Below are positions 44,075 to 53,898 of a stretch of DNA of 64,000 nucleotides, in pieces; positions within the stretch are counted from its first letter, which is position 1; every line of letters starts with the position of its first letter. Below the pieces are notes generated by a model. That model was not told where the DNA came from, did not search any database, and was given only the letters and a program-made list of their open reading frames with translations. Source of the stretch: Rhizobium phaseoli (lineage in GTDB: Bacteria > Pseudomonadota > Alphaproteobacteria > Rhizobiales > Rhizobiaceae); NCBI RefSeq assembly GCF_010668805.1, contig NZ_WUFT01000003.1, positions 124,001-188,000 on the forward strand, written 5' to 3'. The position numbers and the translations under genes were made by a program.

Positions 44075-44584
44075 ATGTCCGAAAATGTCCCGAAGACCAG
44101 AGAAGAATTGTTTGCCTTTCTCGATGGGCTCGGCATTGCCCATAAGACCGTCGACCATGCGCCGGTTTTCACCGTGGCGGAATCGGTTGCGCTGCGCCAC
44201 GAGATCCCCGGCGGCCACACCAAGAACCTGTTCGTCAAGGACAAGAAGGACAGGTATTTTCTCATGACCGTCGAGGAAAATGCTGCCGTCGATCTCAAGC
44301 AGGTGCATAATGCCATTGGCGGATCCGGCAGGGTCTCCTTCGGCAGGCCCGAGAAGTTGATGGAATATCTCGGCGTCATTCCCGGCGCGGTCACCGCATT
44401 CGGCGCGATCAACGATACGGCGGCGAATGTCACCTTCGTGCTCGATGCCGATCTGATGCGCGAGGAGATCATCAACTGCCATCCGCTGTCCAACGATGCG
44501 ACGACATCGATTGCGAGCGCCGACCTCATTCGTTTCATGGAAGCGACCGGGCATAAGCCGCTTGTCTTGAAAGTGACGTCCTGA
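44075..44584 (+). CDS. prdX: Prolyl-tRNA editing-domain protein (ProX/PrdX, YbaK family)
   Basis: A 169-residue free-standing editing protein that hydrolyses misacylated tRNAPro, usually Ala-tRNAPro. It starts MSENVPKTREELFAFLDGLG and has HKTVDHAPVFTVAESVALRH and IPGGHTKNLFVKDKKDRYFL, where the Lys in T-K-N is the conserved catalytic/binding residue. GRVSFGRPEKLMEYLGVIPG and GAVTAFGAIND complete the YbaK/ProX core. I chose ATG 44075, which gives the family N-terminus and has GGA 8 nt upstream. It is 57 bp before the thioredoxin-TPR gene, probably in the same transcript. Confidence 0.9.
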   Translation: MSENVPKTREELFAFLDGLGIAHKTVDHAPVFTVAESVALRHEIPGGHTKNLFVKDKKDRYFLMTVEENAAVDLKQVHNAIGGSGRVSFGRPEKLMEYLGVIPGAVTAFGAINDTAANVTFVLDADLMREEIINCHPLSNDATTSIASADLIRFMEATGHKPLVLKVTS

Positions 44585-44641
44585 CATACGATTTTAGCGC
44601 TTACAATGAGGCCGGCAAGATCGGCGCGGCGGGAGATACCT

Positions 44642-45616
44642 ATGAGCGGCAGCGACAACCCCTATAACGGTTCCTTCGGAAATCAGATGACGGCGACGAC
44701 AAGCTTCGGCGCCACCCCGGAACCGGCGGCTGCAGCCGGCAGCTACATCACCGACACCACGACCGCGAATTTCGGCAAGGACGTCATCGAGGAATCGCGC
44801 CATCAACCGGTGCTGGTCGATTTCTGGGCGCCCTGGTGCGGCCCGTGCAAGCAGCTGACGCCGGTGTTGGAGAAGGTGGTCAACGAAGCCAAAGGCCGTG
44901 TCCGGTTGGTTAAGATGAACATCGACGACCATCCCTCGATTGCCGGCCAGCTCGGCATCCAGTCGATCCCGGCAGTTATTGCCTTCGTCAACGGCCGCCC
45001 CGCCGACGGCTTCATGGGTGCAGTGCCGGAAAGCCAGATCCAGCAGTTCATCGACCGCATCGCCGGCCCGGCCGGTGCCGATGAGGCGGCCGAGATCGAA
45101 GCCGTGGTTACGGAAGCAGCAGAACTGCTGGCCGCCGGCAACATCAACGAGGCCGCTCAGCTCTACGCCGCGGTGATGCAGGCCGATCCGGAAAATGCCA
45201 AGGCGATTGCCGGCATGGCCGAATGCATGATCGCCGCAAACCAGCATGAGCGGGCGCGCGAAACTCTGACTGATCTGCCGGAAGAGCTGGCGAAGGACGC
45301 CGGCATTCAGGCCGTACTGAAAAAGCTCGAACAGATCGAGGAAGCCCGCAAGCTCGGCGATCCCGTTGCGCTCGAACGTGACCTTGCCGTAAACCCCGAC
45401 GACCATGAGGCGCGGCTGAAGCTCGCCAAGATCCTCAATGTCGAAGGCCGGCGCGACGAAGCAGCCGAGCACCTGCTGCTGATCATGCGCAAGGACCGCG
45501 CCTTTGACGATGACGGCGCCCGTCGCCAGCTGCTGCAGTTCTTCGAGGTCTGGGGCTTCAAGGATCCGGCGACGATTTCGGCCCGGCGCAAGCTTTCGGC
45601 GATGCTGTTCTCGTAA
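44642..45616 (+). CDS. Thioredoxin-TPR chaperedoxin-like protein (CnoX/YbbN)
   Basis: A 324-residue protein. Residues ~40-145 form a thioredoxin domain with the active site VDFWAPWCGPCKQLTPVLEK, where both cysteines are present (E. coli CnoX has lost one). The C-terminal part (~155-320) contains helical TPR-like pairs such as AAELLAAGNINEAAQLYAAV and DPENAKAIAGMAECMIAANQ. The N-terminal ~40 residues are low-complexity. CnoX proteins hold unfolded clients for GroEL/DnaK under oxidative stress. Start 44642 has GGGAG 8 nt upstream. It lies in a row with prdX and the Lon-N gene. Confidence 0.87.
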   Translation: MSGSDNPYNGSFGNQMTATTSFGATPEPAAAAGSYITDTTTANFGKDVIEESRHQPVLVDFWAPWCGPCKQLTPVLEKVVNEAKGRVRLVKMNIDDHPSIAGQLGIQSIPAVIAFVNGRPADGFMGAVPESQIQQFIDRIAGPAGADEAAEIEAVVTEAAELLAAGNINEAAQLYAAVMQADPENAKAIAGMAECMIAANQHERARETLTDLPEELAKDAGIQAVLKKLEQIEEARKLGDPVALERDLAVNPDDHEARLKLAKILNVEGRRDEAAEHLLLIMRKDRAFDDDGARRQLLQFFEVWGFKDPATISARRKLSAMLFS

Positions 45617-45775
45617 CGCGCCGCGGGTTCGACAGGGCGGCAAGGCGTTGGATCGTTTTGAATCCGCGCCTGATCCCGTTGGAAATCGATTCGGATTTTT
45701 GGGGCGATGCGCTAAGTTTGGAGCATCGGCCCTTGCGTTTTCGGACGGGGGCACCACATTCTCGTGAGGACGGGC

Positions 45776-46477
45776 ATGCCCGTTACCAGAATGCGGGACG
45801 GTTTCATGCAAGTCGGGAATGCCAGATACCTGAAGCCGGGCGATCTGCCTGATACAATCGCCGTCTTTCCCCTGACCGGTGCCCTCCTTCTGCCGGCCGG
45901 GCAGCTTCCGCTCAACATTTTCGAACCGCGTTATCTGGCGATGCTGGATGCTGCACTAACGGGAAACCGGCTGATCGGCATGGTGCAGCCGGCGCTCGGC
46001 GAACACGAAGACAAGGGCGGCGATCCGAATCTTGCCGCCGTCGGCTGCCTTGGCCGCATCACCTCCTTCGCCGAGACTGGCGACGGCCGCTATATCGTCT
46101 CGCTGACCGGTGTCTGCCGCTTTCGGCTGCTGGGAGAGAAAGCAACCAGCGACCCGTTCCGCACCTTCCGAATCGCGCCGTTCATCGCCGATCTCTCGGC
46201 CGCGAACGAGGAGGAGGCGGTCGACCGCGCAGCGCTGCTGACTGCCTTCAAGGCCTATCTCGATGCCAACAAGCTGGAAGCGGACTGGGAGAGCGTCGAG
46301 CGGGCGAGCAATCTGACGCTTGTCAATTCGCTGGCGATGATGTCGCCGTTCGGACCGGCTGAAAAGCAGGCGCTGCTGGAAGCGCCCGATCTGAAGACGC
46401 GGGCCGAAACGCTGATCGCCATTACCGAGATCGTGCTGGCGCGCGTCTTCGGTGACTCCGACACGGTTCTGCAGTAG
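45776..46477 (+). CDS. Lon N-terminal (substrate-binding) domain protein
   Basis: A 233-residue protein containing only the Lon N-domain, without ATPase or protease parts. IAVFPLTGALLLPAGQLPLN is followed by IFEPRYLAMLDAALTGNRLI, the standard domain opening. Later parts include GCLGRITSFAETGDGRYIVS and LTGVCRFRLLGE, and a helical C-terminal piece with NSLAMMSPFGPAEKQALLEA. Members are common in bacteria; the bacterial role is not settled. I place the start at ATG 45776, where GAGG stands 6 nt upstream; ATG 45806 (MQVGNARYL) is an alternative. It is followed 9 nt later by the Trm112-like gene. Confidence 0.87.
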   Translation: MPVTRMRDGFMQVGNARYLKPGDLPDTIAVFPLTGALLLPAGQLPLNIFEPRYLAMLDAALTGNRLIGMVQPALGEHEDKGGDPNLAAVGCLGRITSFAETGDGRYIVSLTGVCRFRLLGEKATSDPFRTFRIAPFIADLSAANEEEAVDRAALLTAFKAYLDANKLEADWESVERASNLTLVNSLAMMSPFGPAEKQALLEAPDLKTRAETLIAITEIVLARVFGDSDTVLQ

Positions 46478-46486
46478 ACTTCAGCC

Positions 46487-46675
46487 ATGGACGAAAAACT
46501 CAGCCGCGTCGATCCAAAGCTGCTCGATCTGTTGGTCTGCCCGCTCTCCAAGGGCCGGCTTTCCTATGATCGCGAACACAATGAGCTAGTCTCGGAAAAG
46601 GCGCGGCTTGCCTATCCGATCCGCGATGGCATTCCGATCATGCTGGTGTCCGAAGCCCGCCGCCTCGACGAATAG
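46487..46675 (+). CDS. Trm112/YcaR-like small protein (UPF0434)
   Basis: A 62-residue protein: [20 protein letters not shown], then [20 protein letters not shown] and LVSEAR. This is the small zinc-ribbon-like Trm112 fold, although only one Cys of the usual pairs remains, so zinc binding is doubtful. In other organisms Trm112 activates methyltransferases; bacterial versions are often encoded next to kdsB or lpxK. Here it sits directly after the Lon-N gene. The gene is convergent with the UbiH-like gene. Confidence 0.9.
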   Translation: MDEKLSRVDPKLLDLLVCPLSKGRLSYDREHNELVSEKARLAYPIRDGIPIMLVSEARRLDE

Positions 46676-46692
46676 ACCGCTTTAAATCACCG

Positions 46693-47907
46693 TTAAATGA
46701 CTTGGCCGGCCAGCAGCCGCGGATTGTCCTTTGCCGTCGTTCCAGCTGCCTGGCCGATGAAAAAAGACTTGAGGCGCGGCAGCCGGTCGACGATGCCGAG
46801 GCCGACGTCGCGGGCGATGCGGATCGGTGTTGCGTCGTTGGAGAATAGCCGGTTCAGCACATCCGTCGTCACGCCCATACGGAAGGTGTCGAAGCGGCGC
46901 CAGGTCTGGTAGCGTTCGAGAATGTTGATCGATCCGATATCGAGGCCGAGCCGATCAGCCTCGACGATCGTTTCGGCAAGTGCCGCTACATCCTTGAAGC
47001 CGAGATTGAGGCCCTGGCCTGAGATCGGGTGAATGCCATGGGCGGCGTCGCCGGCCAGCGCGAAACGTGGTGCGACGAAAGCGCGGGCCAGCGTCAGGCC
47101 GAGCGGGAAGGCGCGTTTGTCGCCGATGATTTTCAGCGCCCCGAGCTTGTGGCCGAAACGGCGTTCGAGTTCTTCCTCGAAGACCAGGTCGTCGGCGGCA
47201 ACCAGCCGATCGGCATCGTGTGTCCGCTCTGTCCAGACCAGCGAAGAGCGATTGTTCTTGAGCGGCAGGATGGCGAAGGGACCGGCCGGCAGGAAATGCT
47301 CTTCGGCGCAGCCATCATGCGGCCGCTCATGTTCGACCGTGGCAACGATGCCCGACTGGCCGTAGTTCCAGGTAACGGTCTTGATGCCGGCGAGATCGCG
47401 CAGCGTCGAGCGCACGCCGTCGCAGGCAACCAACAGCCGGCTCTCCAGCGCGCTGCCATCCGAAAGCGTGACGGTTATGTGGCTGTCGTGCGTCTTCAGC
47501 TCCGTGGCGCTGAGCCCGTGACGGATGTCGATGCCGAGCCGCTCGCAGACGCCGCGCAGCGCTGCGACCATGGCAACATTCGGGATCATGTGGGCGAAAG
47601 GCTGGCCTTCCGCCGCTTCGCCGTCGAAGGTGAGAAAAACCGGGCGCACCGGATCGGAGGTCTTGGAGTCGGTCACGATCATTTTGGTGATCGGCTGGGC
47701 GTCCGGCTCGATCTCGTTCCAGATGCCGAAGACCTCGAGCATCTTCGCCGCCGCCGCGATGACGGCGGAAGCGCGTGTGTCGTTTTTCCAGACATGCTCC
47801 GGGGCCGCCTCGACGACGACGACATTCAGATGGGGGGCTGCCTGTTTGACCGCGACAGCGGCGGAAAGGCCGACATAACCACCGCCCACAACCAGCATGT
47901 CCAGCAT
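46693..47907 (-). CDS. FAD-dependent UbiH/COQ6-family hydroxylase
   Basis: A 404-residue flavoprotein monooxygenase. The N-terminal FAD fold is DMLVVGGGYVGLSAAVAVKQ; the middle DG motif is RLLVACDGVRSTLRDLAGIK; the second FAD motif is FALAGDAAHGIHPISGQGLN, followed by LGFKDVAALAETI. These three motifs define the UbiH/UbiF/VisC group that hydroxylates the ubiquinone ring precursor. Which ring position it acts on cannot be told. It sits tail to tail with the Trm112-like gene and head to head with tesB, with an 84-bp gap that must contain both promoters. Confidence 0.87.
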   Translation of the reverse strand: MLDMLVVGGGYVGLSAAVAVKQAAPHLNVVVVEAAPEHVWKNDTRASAVIAAAAKMLEVFGIWNEIEPDAQPITKMIVTDSKTSDPVRPVFLTFDGEAAEGQPFAHMIPNVAMVAALRGVCERLGIDIRHGLSATELKTHDSHITVTLSDGSALESRLLVACDGVRSTLRDLAGIKTVTWNYGQSGIVATVEHERPHDGCAEEHFLPAGPFAILPLKNNRSSLVWTERTHDADRLVAADDLVFEEELERRFGHKLGALKIIGDKRAFPLGLTLARAFVAPRFALAGDAAHGIHPISGQGLNLGFKDVAALAETIVEADRLGLDIGSINILERYQTWRRFDTFRMGVTTDVLNRLFSNDATPIRIARDVGLGIVDRLPRLKSFFIGQAAGTTAKDNPRLLAGQVI

Positions 47908-47991
47908 CGCGCCGCTCCCGTACCCTGTGCCTCAGATGTGACCTATATAGATCATCGCAACTTCACTTCCTACCGCCGGGAGACATACAAA

Positions 47992-48876
47992 ATGATGCGT
48001 GAGACGATCGGGTCTTCGGCAATGGAGACACTGCTTTCGACGCTCGACCTGGAGCCGATCGAGGTCGATATCTTCCGTGGGCGCAGCCCGCAGGCCGGTT
48101 GGCAGCGGGTTTTCGGCGGCCAGGTGATCGGCCAGGCGCTGATGGCGGCGCAGCGCACCATCGAAGGCGAGCGTTTCGTCCATTCGCTGCATGCTTATTT
48201 CATGCGGCCCGGCGATCCCTCGGTGCCGATCATCTACCAGGCGGAGCGCATCCGCGACGGATCGAGTTTCAATACGAGGCGCGTCGTCGCCATCCAGCAC
48301 GGCAAGGCGATTTTCACGCTGTCGGCCTCCTTCCAGGTGGACGAGCCGGGCTTCGATCACCAGATCGTCATTCCCGATGTGACGATGCCCGAAGCGCTGC
48401 TCGGCGAACAGCAGATCAAGGAGCAATATCTCGCGCATGCGCCGGAGGCGATCCGCAAATACTGGCAGCGCGAGCGGCCGATCGAGATCCGTCCCGTCTC
48501 GCTGACGCATTATTTTTCCGACAAGAAGCTCGAGCCCAAACAGGACGTCTGGGTACGCGCCACCGGCCCGGTTCCCGACGACCGGCTCTATCAGGCGGCC
48601 GTGCTTGCCTACCTCTCGGACATGACGCTGCTCGATACGTCGCTTTATGCACACGGCACCTCCATCTTCGATCAGAGCCTGCAGGTGGCGAGCCTCGATC
48701 ATTCGATGTGGTTTCACAGGCCCTGCAAGCTCGACGACTGGTTGCTCTATACGCAGGACAGCCCCTCGGCTTCGGGTGCCAGAGGGCTGACCCGGGGTAG
48801 CCTGTTTACCCGATCGGGTGAGCTGATTGCCTCTGTCGCCCAGGAGGGTTTGATTCGGAAAAAGGCAAATGAATAA
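47992..48876 (+). CDS. tesB: Acyl-CoA thioesterase II
   Basis: A 294-residue double hot-dog thioesterase that hydrolyses medium- and long-chain acyl-CoA. The first half has FRGRSPQAGWQRVFGGQVIG and QALMAAQRTI; the second has AAVLAYLSDMTLLDTSLYAH, which carries the conserved Asp of the TesB Asp/Gln/Thr site, then SLDHSMWFHRPCKLDDWLLY and TRGSLFTRSGELIASVAQEG. ATG 47992 has GGGAG 9 nt upstream. The frame stays open for almost 1 kb upstream, but that stretch is the antisense shadow of the UbiH-like gene. The length is normal. Confidence 0.9.
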   Translation: MMRETIGSSAMETLLSTLDLEPIEVDIFRGRSPQAGWQRVFGGQVIGQALMAAQRTIEGERFVHSLHAYFMRPGDPSVPIIYQAERIRDGSSFNTRRVVAIQHGKAIFTLSASFQVDEPGFDHQIVIPDVTMPEALLGEQQIKEQYLAHAPEAIRKYWQRERPIEIRPVSLTHYFSDKKLEPKQDVWVRATGPVPDDRLYQAAVLAYLSDMTLLDTSLYAHGTSIFDQSLQVASLDHSMWFHRPCKLDDWLLYTQDSPSASGARGLTRGSLFTRSGELIASVAQEGLIRKKANE

Positions 48877-48899
48877 AAAATATGCATCTTTTTAAAATT

Positions 48900-48914
48900 G
48901 CGCATTATTTGTGC
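48900..48914 (+). promoter_or_regulatory. Candidate NtrC upstream activator site
   Basis: GCGC-ATTATTT-GTGC matches the NtrC site GCAC-N7-GTGC in seven of eight positions. It lies 96 bp upstream of the sigma54 promoter of glnK, a normal enhancer distance. Confidence 0.6.
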
Positions 48915-49009
48915 GATTGATGGCCGGTCATTTGCCGGTCATTTGCCTGTTTATTGGCGCGCGGTATTATAATCTTTATTTTTCAATAAGTTATTCCATG
49001 CCTCGAATC

Positions 49010-49026
49010 TGGCACGTCCCTTGAAT
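49010..49026 (+). promoter_or_regulatory. Sigma54 (-24/-12) promoter of glnK-amtB
   Basis: TGGCAC-GTCCC-TTGAAT has the invariant GG and the -12 element of the RpoN consensus TGGCAC-N5-TTGCW, with the spacing exact and one base altered. With the NtrC-like site upstream it predicts induction under nitrogen limitation. Confidence 0.85.
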
Positions 49027-49091
49027 GTATATCGTCGGTCGCTGTTCAGGAACGTCAGCGGCAAGGAGAGTCGGCTCCGCGCCGAGGATAA

Positions 49092-49448
<357 letters not shown>

Positions 49449-49473
49449 GCGGCAGATCAAGGAGCTTTTTCCA

Positions 49474-50838
49474 ATGTCAATTTCGAAGTTTTCTTCCACC
49501 TTTGCGCGGATTTGCGCAGCTTCGGCAGCGCTTCTCGCGCCGGCCGTCGCTTTCGCGCAGGAAGCTGCACCGGCTGCGGCTGCCGCTGCGGCTGCAGCAC
49601 CGGTGCCGGACAAGGGCGATACTGCCTTCATGTTCATTTCCACGATCCTTGTGCTGTTCATGCTGGTGCCCGGCCTGGCACTCTTCTATGGCGGTCTCGT
49701 TCGCACCAAGAACATGCTCTCCGTTTTGATGCAGTGCACGATGATCGGCGCGGTCGTTATGCTGATCTGGGTGATTTACGGTTATTCCTTCGCTTTCGGC
49801 GGTTCGGACAGCCCCTATTGGGGCGGCACGGCCAAGATGTTCCTTGCCGGCGTTTCCACGGCAACCACGGCTGCAACCTTCTCCAAGGGCGTCGTCATTC
49901 CGGAATTCATCTTCATGTTATTCCAGATGACCTTCGCAGCGATCACGCCTGCCCTGATCATCGGGGCCTTCGCCGAGCGCATCAAATTTTCGGCTGCAGT
50001 TCTCTTCTGTGCACTTTGGGCGACTTTCGTCTATTTTCCGATCGCGCACATGGTCTGGGATTCGAACGGCATGCTCTTCAAGATGGGCGCGCTTGACTTC
50101 GCAGGTGGTACGGTCGTCCACATCAATGCCGGTATCGCCGGTATCGTTGGCGCTCTTCTGGTCGGTAAGCGCACCGGCTACGGCAAGGACATGATGGCAC
50201 CGCATTCGATGACGCTGACCATGGTCGGCGCCTCGATGCTCTGGGTCGGCTGGTTTGGCTTCAACGCGGGCTCCAACCTCGAAGCCTCCGGCGGTGCGAT
50301 GCTTGCAACGGTCAACACCTTCATCGCGACCGCAGCTGCCATCGTTTCCTGGTCGCTCGTCGAAACCCTTGCTCGCGGCAAGGCGTCGATGCTCGGCGGT
50401 GCTTCCGGCATGGTTGCGGGTCTCGTTGCCATCACGCCGGCTGCTGGAATCGCCGGTCCGATGGGCGCGATTGTCATGGGCCTAGCCGTTTCGCCGCTTT
50501 GCTACTTCTTCGTATCCGTCGTGAAGAACAAGTTCGGCTATGACGACACCGCAGACGTCTTCGGCGTACACTGCGTGGGCGGCATATTCGGCGCTATCGC
50601 AACGGGCGTCTTTGCCAGCGCGTCGCTCGGCGGCGTCGGCTATGTCGAAGGTGTGACGATGGGAAGCCAGGTCGTTGTTCAGCTCACTGCCGTTCTCACC
50701 ACTATCATCTGGTGCGGCGTCGGTTCGGCGATCCTCTACAAGATCGTCGATGTCGTCATCGGCCTGCGCGTCAGCGTCGAAGCCGAGCGCGAAGGTCTCG
50801 ACCTCGCGACCCACGGCGAAGCCGCCTACCACTCGTAA
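49474..50838 (+). CDS. amtB: Ammonium transporter
   Basis: A 454-residue Amt/Mep channel that imports ammonium. A cleavable signal peptide (AVAFAQEA) is followed by an Ala-rich spacer and eleven membrane helices. Recognisable pieces are PGLALFYGGLVRTKNMLSVL, VYFPIAHMVWDSNGMLFKMG, DFAGGTVVHINAGIAGIVGA (with the pore His in GGTVVHI), MLWVGWFGFNAGSNLEASGG and DDTADVFGVHCVGGIFGAIA (second pore His). ATG 49474 has AAGGAG 9 nt upstream. GlnK made from the same transcript gates it. Confidence 0.95.
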   Translation: MSISKFSSTFARICAASAALLAPAVAFAQEAAPAAAAAAAAAPVPDKGDTAFMFISTILVLFMLVPGLALFYGGLVRTKNMLSVLMQCTMIGAVVMLIWVIYGYSFAFGGSDSPYWGGTAKMFLAGVSTATTAATFSKGVVIPEFIFMLFQMTFAAITPALIIGAFAERIKFSAAVLFCALWATFVYFPIAHMVWDSNGMLFKMGALDFAGGTVVHINAGIAGIVGALLVGKRTGYGKDMMAPHSMTLTMVGASMLWVGWFGFNAGSNLEASGGAMLATVNTFIATAAAIVSWSLVETLARGKASMLGGASGMVAGLVAITPAAGIAGPMGAIVMGLAVSPLCYFFVSVVKNKFGYDDTADVFGVHCVGGIFGAIATGVFASASLGGVGYVEGVTMGSQVVVQLTAVLTTIIWCGVGSAILYKIVDVVIGLRVSVEAEREGLDLATHGEAAYHS

Positions 50839-50847
50839 ATCAGCTTT

Positions 50848-50872
50848 GCGGCGCCTGGCTTAAGGGCGCCGC
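50848..50872. terminator. Strong hairpin directly after amtB
   Basis: GCGGCGCC (50848-50855) pairs perfectly with GGCGCCGC (50865-50872). There is no T tract behind it, so it may protect the mRNA 3' end, with actual termination at 50915-50945. Confidence 0.6.
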
Positions 50873-50914
50873 TCCACAGCCCGTCGCGGCCTATCTAATC
50901 ATAGACCGCATTTG

Positions 50915-50945
50915 GCCCGGACCCCTCAAAGTTCGGGCTTTTTTT
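50915..50945 (+). terminator. Intrinsic terminator of the glnK-amtB operon
   Basis: GCCCGGAC (50915-50922) pairs with GTTCGGGC (50931-50938, one G-T wobble) and is followed by seven T. It separates amtB from ftsK. Confidence 0.88.
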
Positions 50946-51086
50946 ATTTCCCTGTCGCGAATGCACGTCCAGGCGTGCATGGTTAACATCGCTTTAACCC
51001 GGCTCTGATTAGGTGGAGCGGACGCATTTTGGCATGGCGAAGCTTCAGTGATTCGCATGCCCTCAGGCATTGGACGGGTTAGACAC

Positions 51087-53759
51087 ATGGCAAGAAGCAC
51101 GTCGCCGGCGATGGATAGCCGTCCGGATCGGTTCTCCTTCTCGGCATTCATGCTGCGGCAGATCCAGGCACTCATCGGCTTTGCGATCTTTCTGCTATTG
51201 GCGCTCTGCGTCGCGGCGCTGGCGACATGGAACGTTGCCGATCCGAGCTATTCCTACGCCACTGCCAACCTGCCGACCAATATCCTCGGTTATAGCGGGG
51301 CTGCCTTTGCCGATATCGTCATGCAGTTCCTCGGCCTTGCCAGCGTCGTTTCGATGCTGCCGATCGTCGCCTGGGCGCTGGCGCTGATCTCGGGCCGCCG
51401 CTTCAGCCGCATCCCCGCTCGTGCCGGCGCCTGGCTTGCCGGTACGGTGCTGTCCTGCGCCGTGATCGGCTGTTTCCCGCCGCCGCTCACCTGGCCGATC
51501 CCGAACGGCATCGGCGGTGTCGTCGGCGATATGATCCTGCGTTTTCCCGCACTCTTCGTCGGCGCTTATCCCACCGGCACCTTCGCGATGGTCGTCGGCT
51601 GCATCTTTGCCGCACCGACCGCCTGGATGATGCTCTTTGCCTCGGGCATCGTCGGTCGTAGCGACGCCGAAGACGAGATCGAGGAAGATTACGTCGGGAC
51701 GACAAGCAAGGTCCGCGTCGTCGGAGACGAGGACGAGGACGACGAGTCGCGCTGGGTCGCTCTCAGCGGTGCGATGACGCATGCCTGGTACATGAGCCAG
51801 GGGCGGCTGCGGCGGCTCTTCGGCATGGGGCCGCGTAAGCGGCGCCAGGGCGATTTCGAATCACCCTATGATTTCAACGATGACGAGTTCGGCAAACTGA
51901 ACGAACCGGTCCGCGCCAAGGCGCCCACCGTCCGCGGCGAGCGCATGGAGCCGTCGATGGAGGCGCGAGCAGCTTCGCCGCGGCGTATCGTCTCTGCACC
52001 GTCGCTTTCCGTCGATGACGACGATGATGACGACGACGATCTGCCCTTCGATGCCGACATGCCGCCGCGTCCGGCCGATATCCTGCCCGATGATGATGAC
52101 GACGACTGGATGATCCGTGCACCGGCAAAGGCCGCCGGCAAGCCGGAGCCGCGCGTCGTACCTTTGGTCTCGCGTCCGAAGCCCAGCGCCCGCATCGAGC
52201 GGGAGGCGCAGGGCTCATTCATCCGTCCCGAGGGTTTCCAGCTTCCCTCGATGCATCTGCTTGCCGAACCGAAGAATGTCGTGCGCGACTCGACGCTATC
52301 AGCCGATGCGCTGGAGCAGAACGCCCGCATGCTTGAAGGCGTGCTCGAGGATTTCGGCGTCAAGGGCGAGATCATCCACGTCCGTCCTGGCCCCGTCGTC
52401 ACGCTCTATGAACTGGAGCCGGCGCCCGGCATCAAGTCGTCGCGCGTCATCGGCCTTGCCGACGATATCGCCCGCTCGATGAGCGCCATTGCCGCCCGCG
52501 TCGCCGTCGTGCCCGGCCGCAACGCGATCGGCATCGAATTGCCGAACCAGACGCGCGAGACCGTCTATCTGCGTGAACTTGTTGCCTCCAGGGATTTCGA
52601 AGGCAGCAAGGCGAAGCTCGCCATGGCGCTCGGCAAGACCATCGGCGGCGAAGCCGTCATCGCCGATCTCGCCAAGATGCCGCATCTGCTCGTCGCCGGC
52701 ACCACCGGCTCCGGCAAGTCGGTTGCCATCAACACGATGATTCTGTCGCTGCTTTACCGCATGACGCCGGAACAGTGCCGGTTGATCATGATCGACCCGA
52801 AGATGCTCGAACTTTCGGTCTATGACGGCATCCCGCATCTGCTTTCACCCGTCGTCACCGATCCAAAGAAGGCCGTCGTCGCGCTCAAATGGACCGTGCG
52901 CGAGATGGAAGAGCGCTATAAGAAGATGTCGAAGATCGGCGTGCGCAACATCGACGGCTTCAACACCCGCGTCGAGCAGGCCTTGTCGAAGGGCGAGGCG
53001 ATCTCGCGCACCGTGCAGACCGGCTTCGACCGTCACACCGGCGAGGCAATGTACGAGACCGAAGAATTCGATCTCAAGCCGATGCCCTATATCGTCGTCA
53101 TCATCGACGAAATGGCCGACCTGATGATGGTCGCCGGCAAGGATATCGAAGGGGCCGTGCAACGGTTGGCGCAAATGGCGCGCGCGGCCGGCATCCACGT
53201 GATCATGGCGACGCAGCGCCCGTCGGTCGACGTCATCACCGGCACGATCAAGGCGAACTTCCCGACCCGAATCTCCTTCCAGGTCACCTCGAAGATCGAC
53301 AGCCGCACCATTCTTGGCGAGCAGGGCGCCGAGCAGCTGCTCGGCATGGGCGACATGCTCTACATGGCGGGCGGCGGACGTATCCAGCGCGTGCACGGGC
53401 CGTTCGTCTCGGATGTCGAGGTGGAAGAGATCGTCTCCTACCTGAAGACCCAGGGCTCACCGCAGTATCTCGATGCGATCACCGCCGACGACGACGAGGA
53501 TGGCGACTACGGCGGCGGTGGCCCGGCCGGCACGTCAAACCTCTCGGATTCGGAAGATCCCTACGATCAGGCGGTCGCCATCGTGCTGCGTGACGGCAAG
53601 GCCTCGACCTCATACGTCCAGCGCCGGCTCGGCATCGGCTACAACCGGGCCGCCTCGCTCATCGAGCGGATGGAGAAGGAAGGCATCATCGGGCCGGCCA
53701 ATCATGCCGGTAAACGCGAGATTCTTGTTCCGACCGAGGGCGACATCCTCGACCGCTGA
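51087..53759 (+). CDS. ftsK: DNA translocase FtsK
   Basis: An 890-residue septal DNA pump that aligns chromosome termini during division. The N-terminal ~190 residues contain four membrane helices. A long acidic, low-complexity linker follows (a run of Asp around residues 310-350). The motor has Walker [40 protein letters not shown] Walker B and THRIS-like arginine region ([20 protein letters not shown]). The C-terminal gamma winged helix [20 protein letters not shown] reads KOPS sites. I prefer ATG 51087 ([16 protein letters not shown]) to the ORF's first ATG at 51048, as it fits rhizobial N-termini. Confidence 0.93.
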   Translation: MARSTSPAMDSRPDRFSFSAFMLRQIQALIGFAIFLLLALCVAALATWNVADPSYSYATANLPTNILGYSGAAFADIVMQFLGLASVVSMLPIVAWALALISGRRFSRIPARAGAWLAGTVLSCAVIGCFPPPLTWPIPNGIGGVVGDMILRFPALFVGAYPTGTFAMVVGCIFAAPTAWMMLFASGIVGRSDAEDEIEEDYVGTTSKVRVVGDEDEDDESRWVALSGAMTHAWYMSQGRLRRLFGMGPRKRRQGDFESPYDFNDDEFGKLNEPVRAKAPTVRGERMEPSMEARAASPRRIVSAPSLSVDDDDDDDDDLPFDADMPPRPADILPDDDDDDWMIRAPAKAAGKPEPRVVPLVSRPKPSARIEREAQGSFIRPEGFQLPSMHLLAEPKNVVRDSTLSADALEQNARMLEGVLEDFGVKGEIIHVRPGPVVTLYELEPAPGIKSSRVIGLADDIARSMSAIAARVAVVPGRNAIGIELPNQTRETVYLRELVASRDFEGSKAKLAMALGKTIGGEAVIADLAKMPHLLVAGTTGSGKSVAINTMILSLLYRMTPEQCRLIMIDPKMLELSVYDGIPHLLSPVVTDPKKAVVALKWTVREMEERYKKMSKIGVRNIDGFNTRVEQALSKGEAISRTVQTGFDRHTGEAMYETEEFDLKPMPYIVVIIDEMADLMMVAGKDIEGAVQRLAQMARAAGIHVIMATQRPSVDVITGTIKANFPTRISFQVTSKIDSRTILGEQGAEQLLGMGDMLYMAGGGRIQRVHGPFVSDVEVEEIVSYLKTQGSPQYLDAITADDDEDGDYGGGGPAGTSNLSDSEDPYDQAVAIVLRDGKASTSYVQRRLGIGYNRAASLIERMEKEGIIGPANHAGKREILVPTEGDILDR

Positions 53760-53898
53760 AATAATCGGCATATATTTCCAACAGGGCCGCTTTTGCGGAA
53801 ACCTGACAGCGTCGAAGCCGTTACCTCTCGCGGGCCGATCGCTACGCCTTGAAGACGCCGCCTTTCGGCAGCATGCAGATCGCATAAAGGAGATTTAG

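Noticed and set aside
47029..47991. A long upstream extension of tesB
   Set aside because: It lies antisense to the UbiH-like gene, and a good ribosome binding site precedes ATG 47992.
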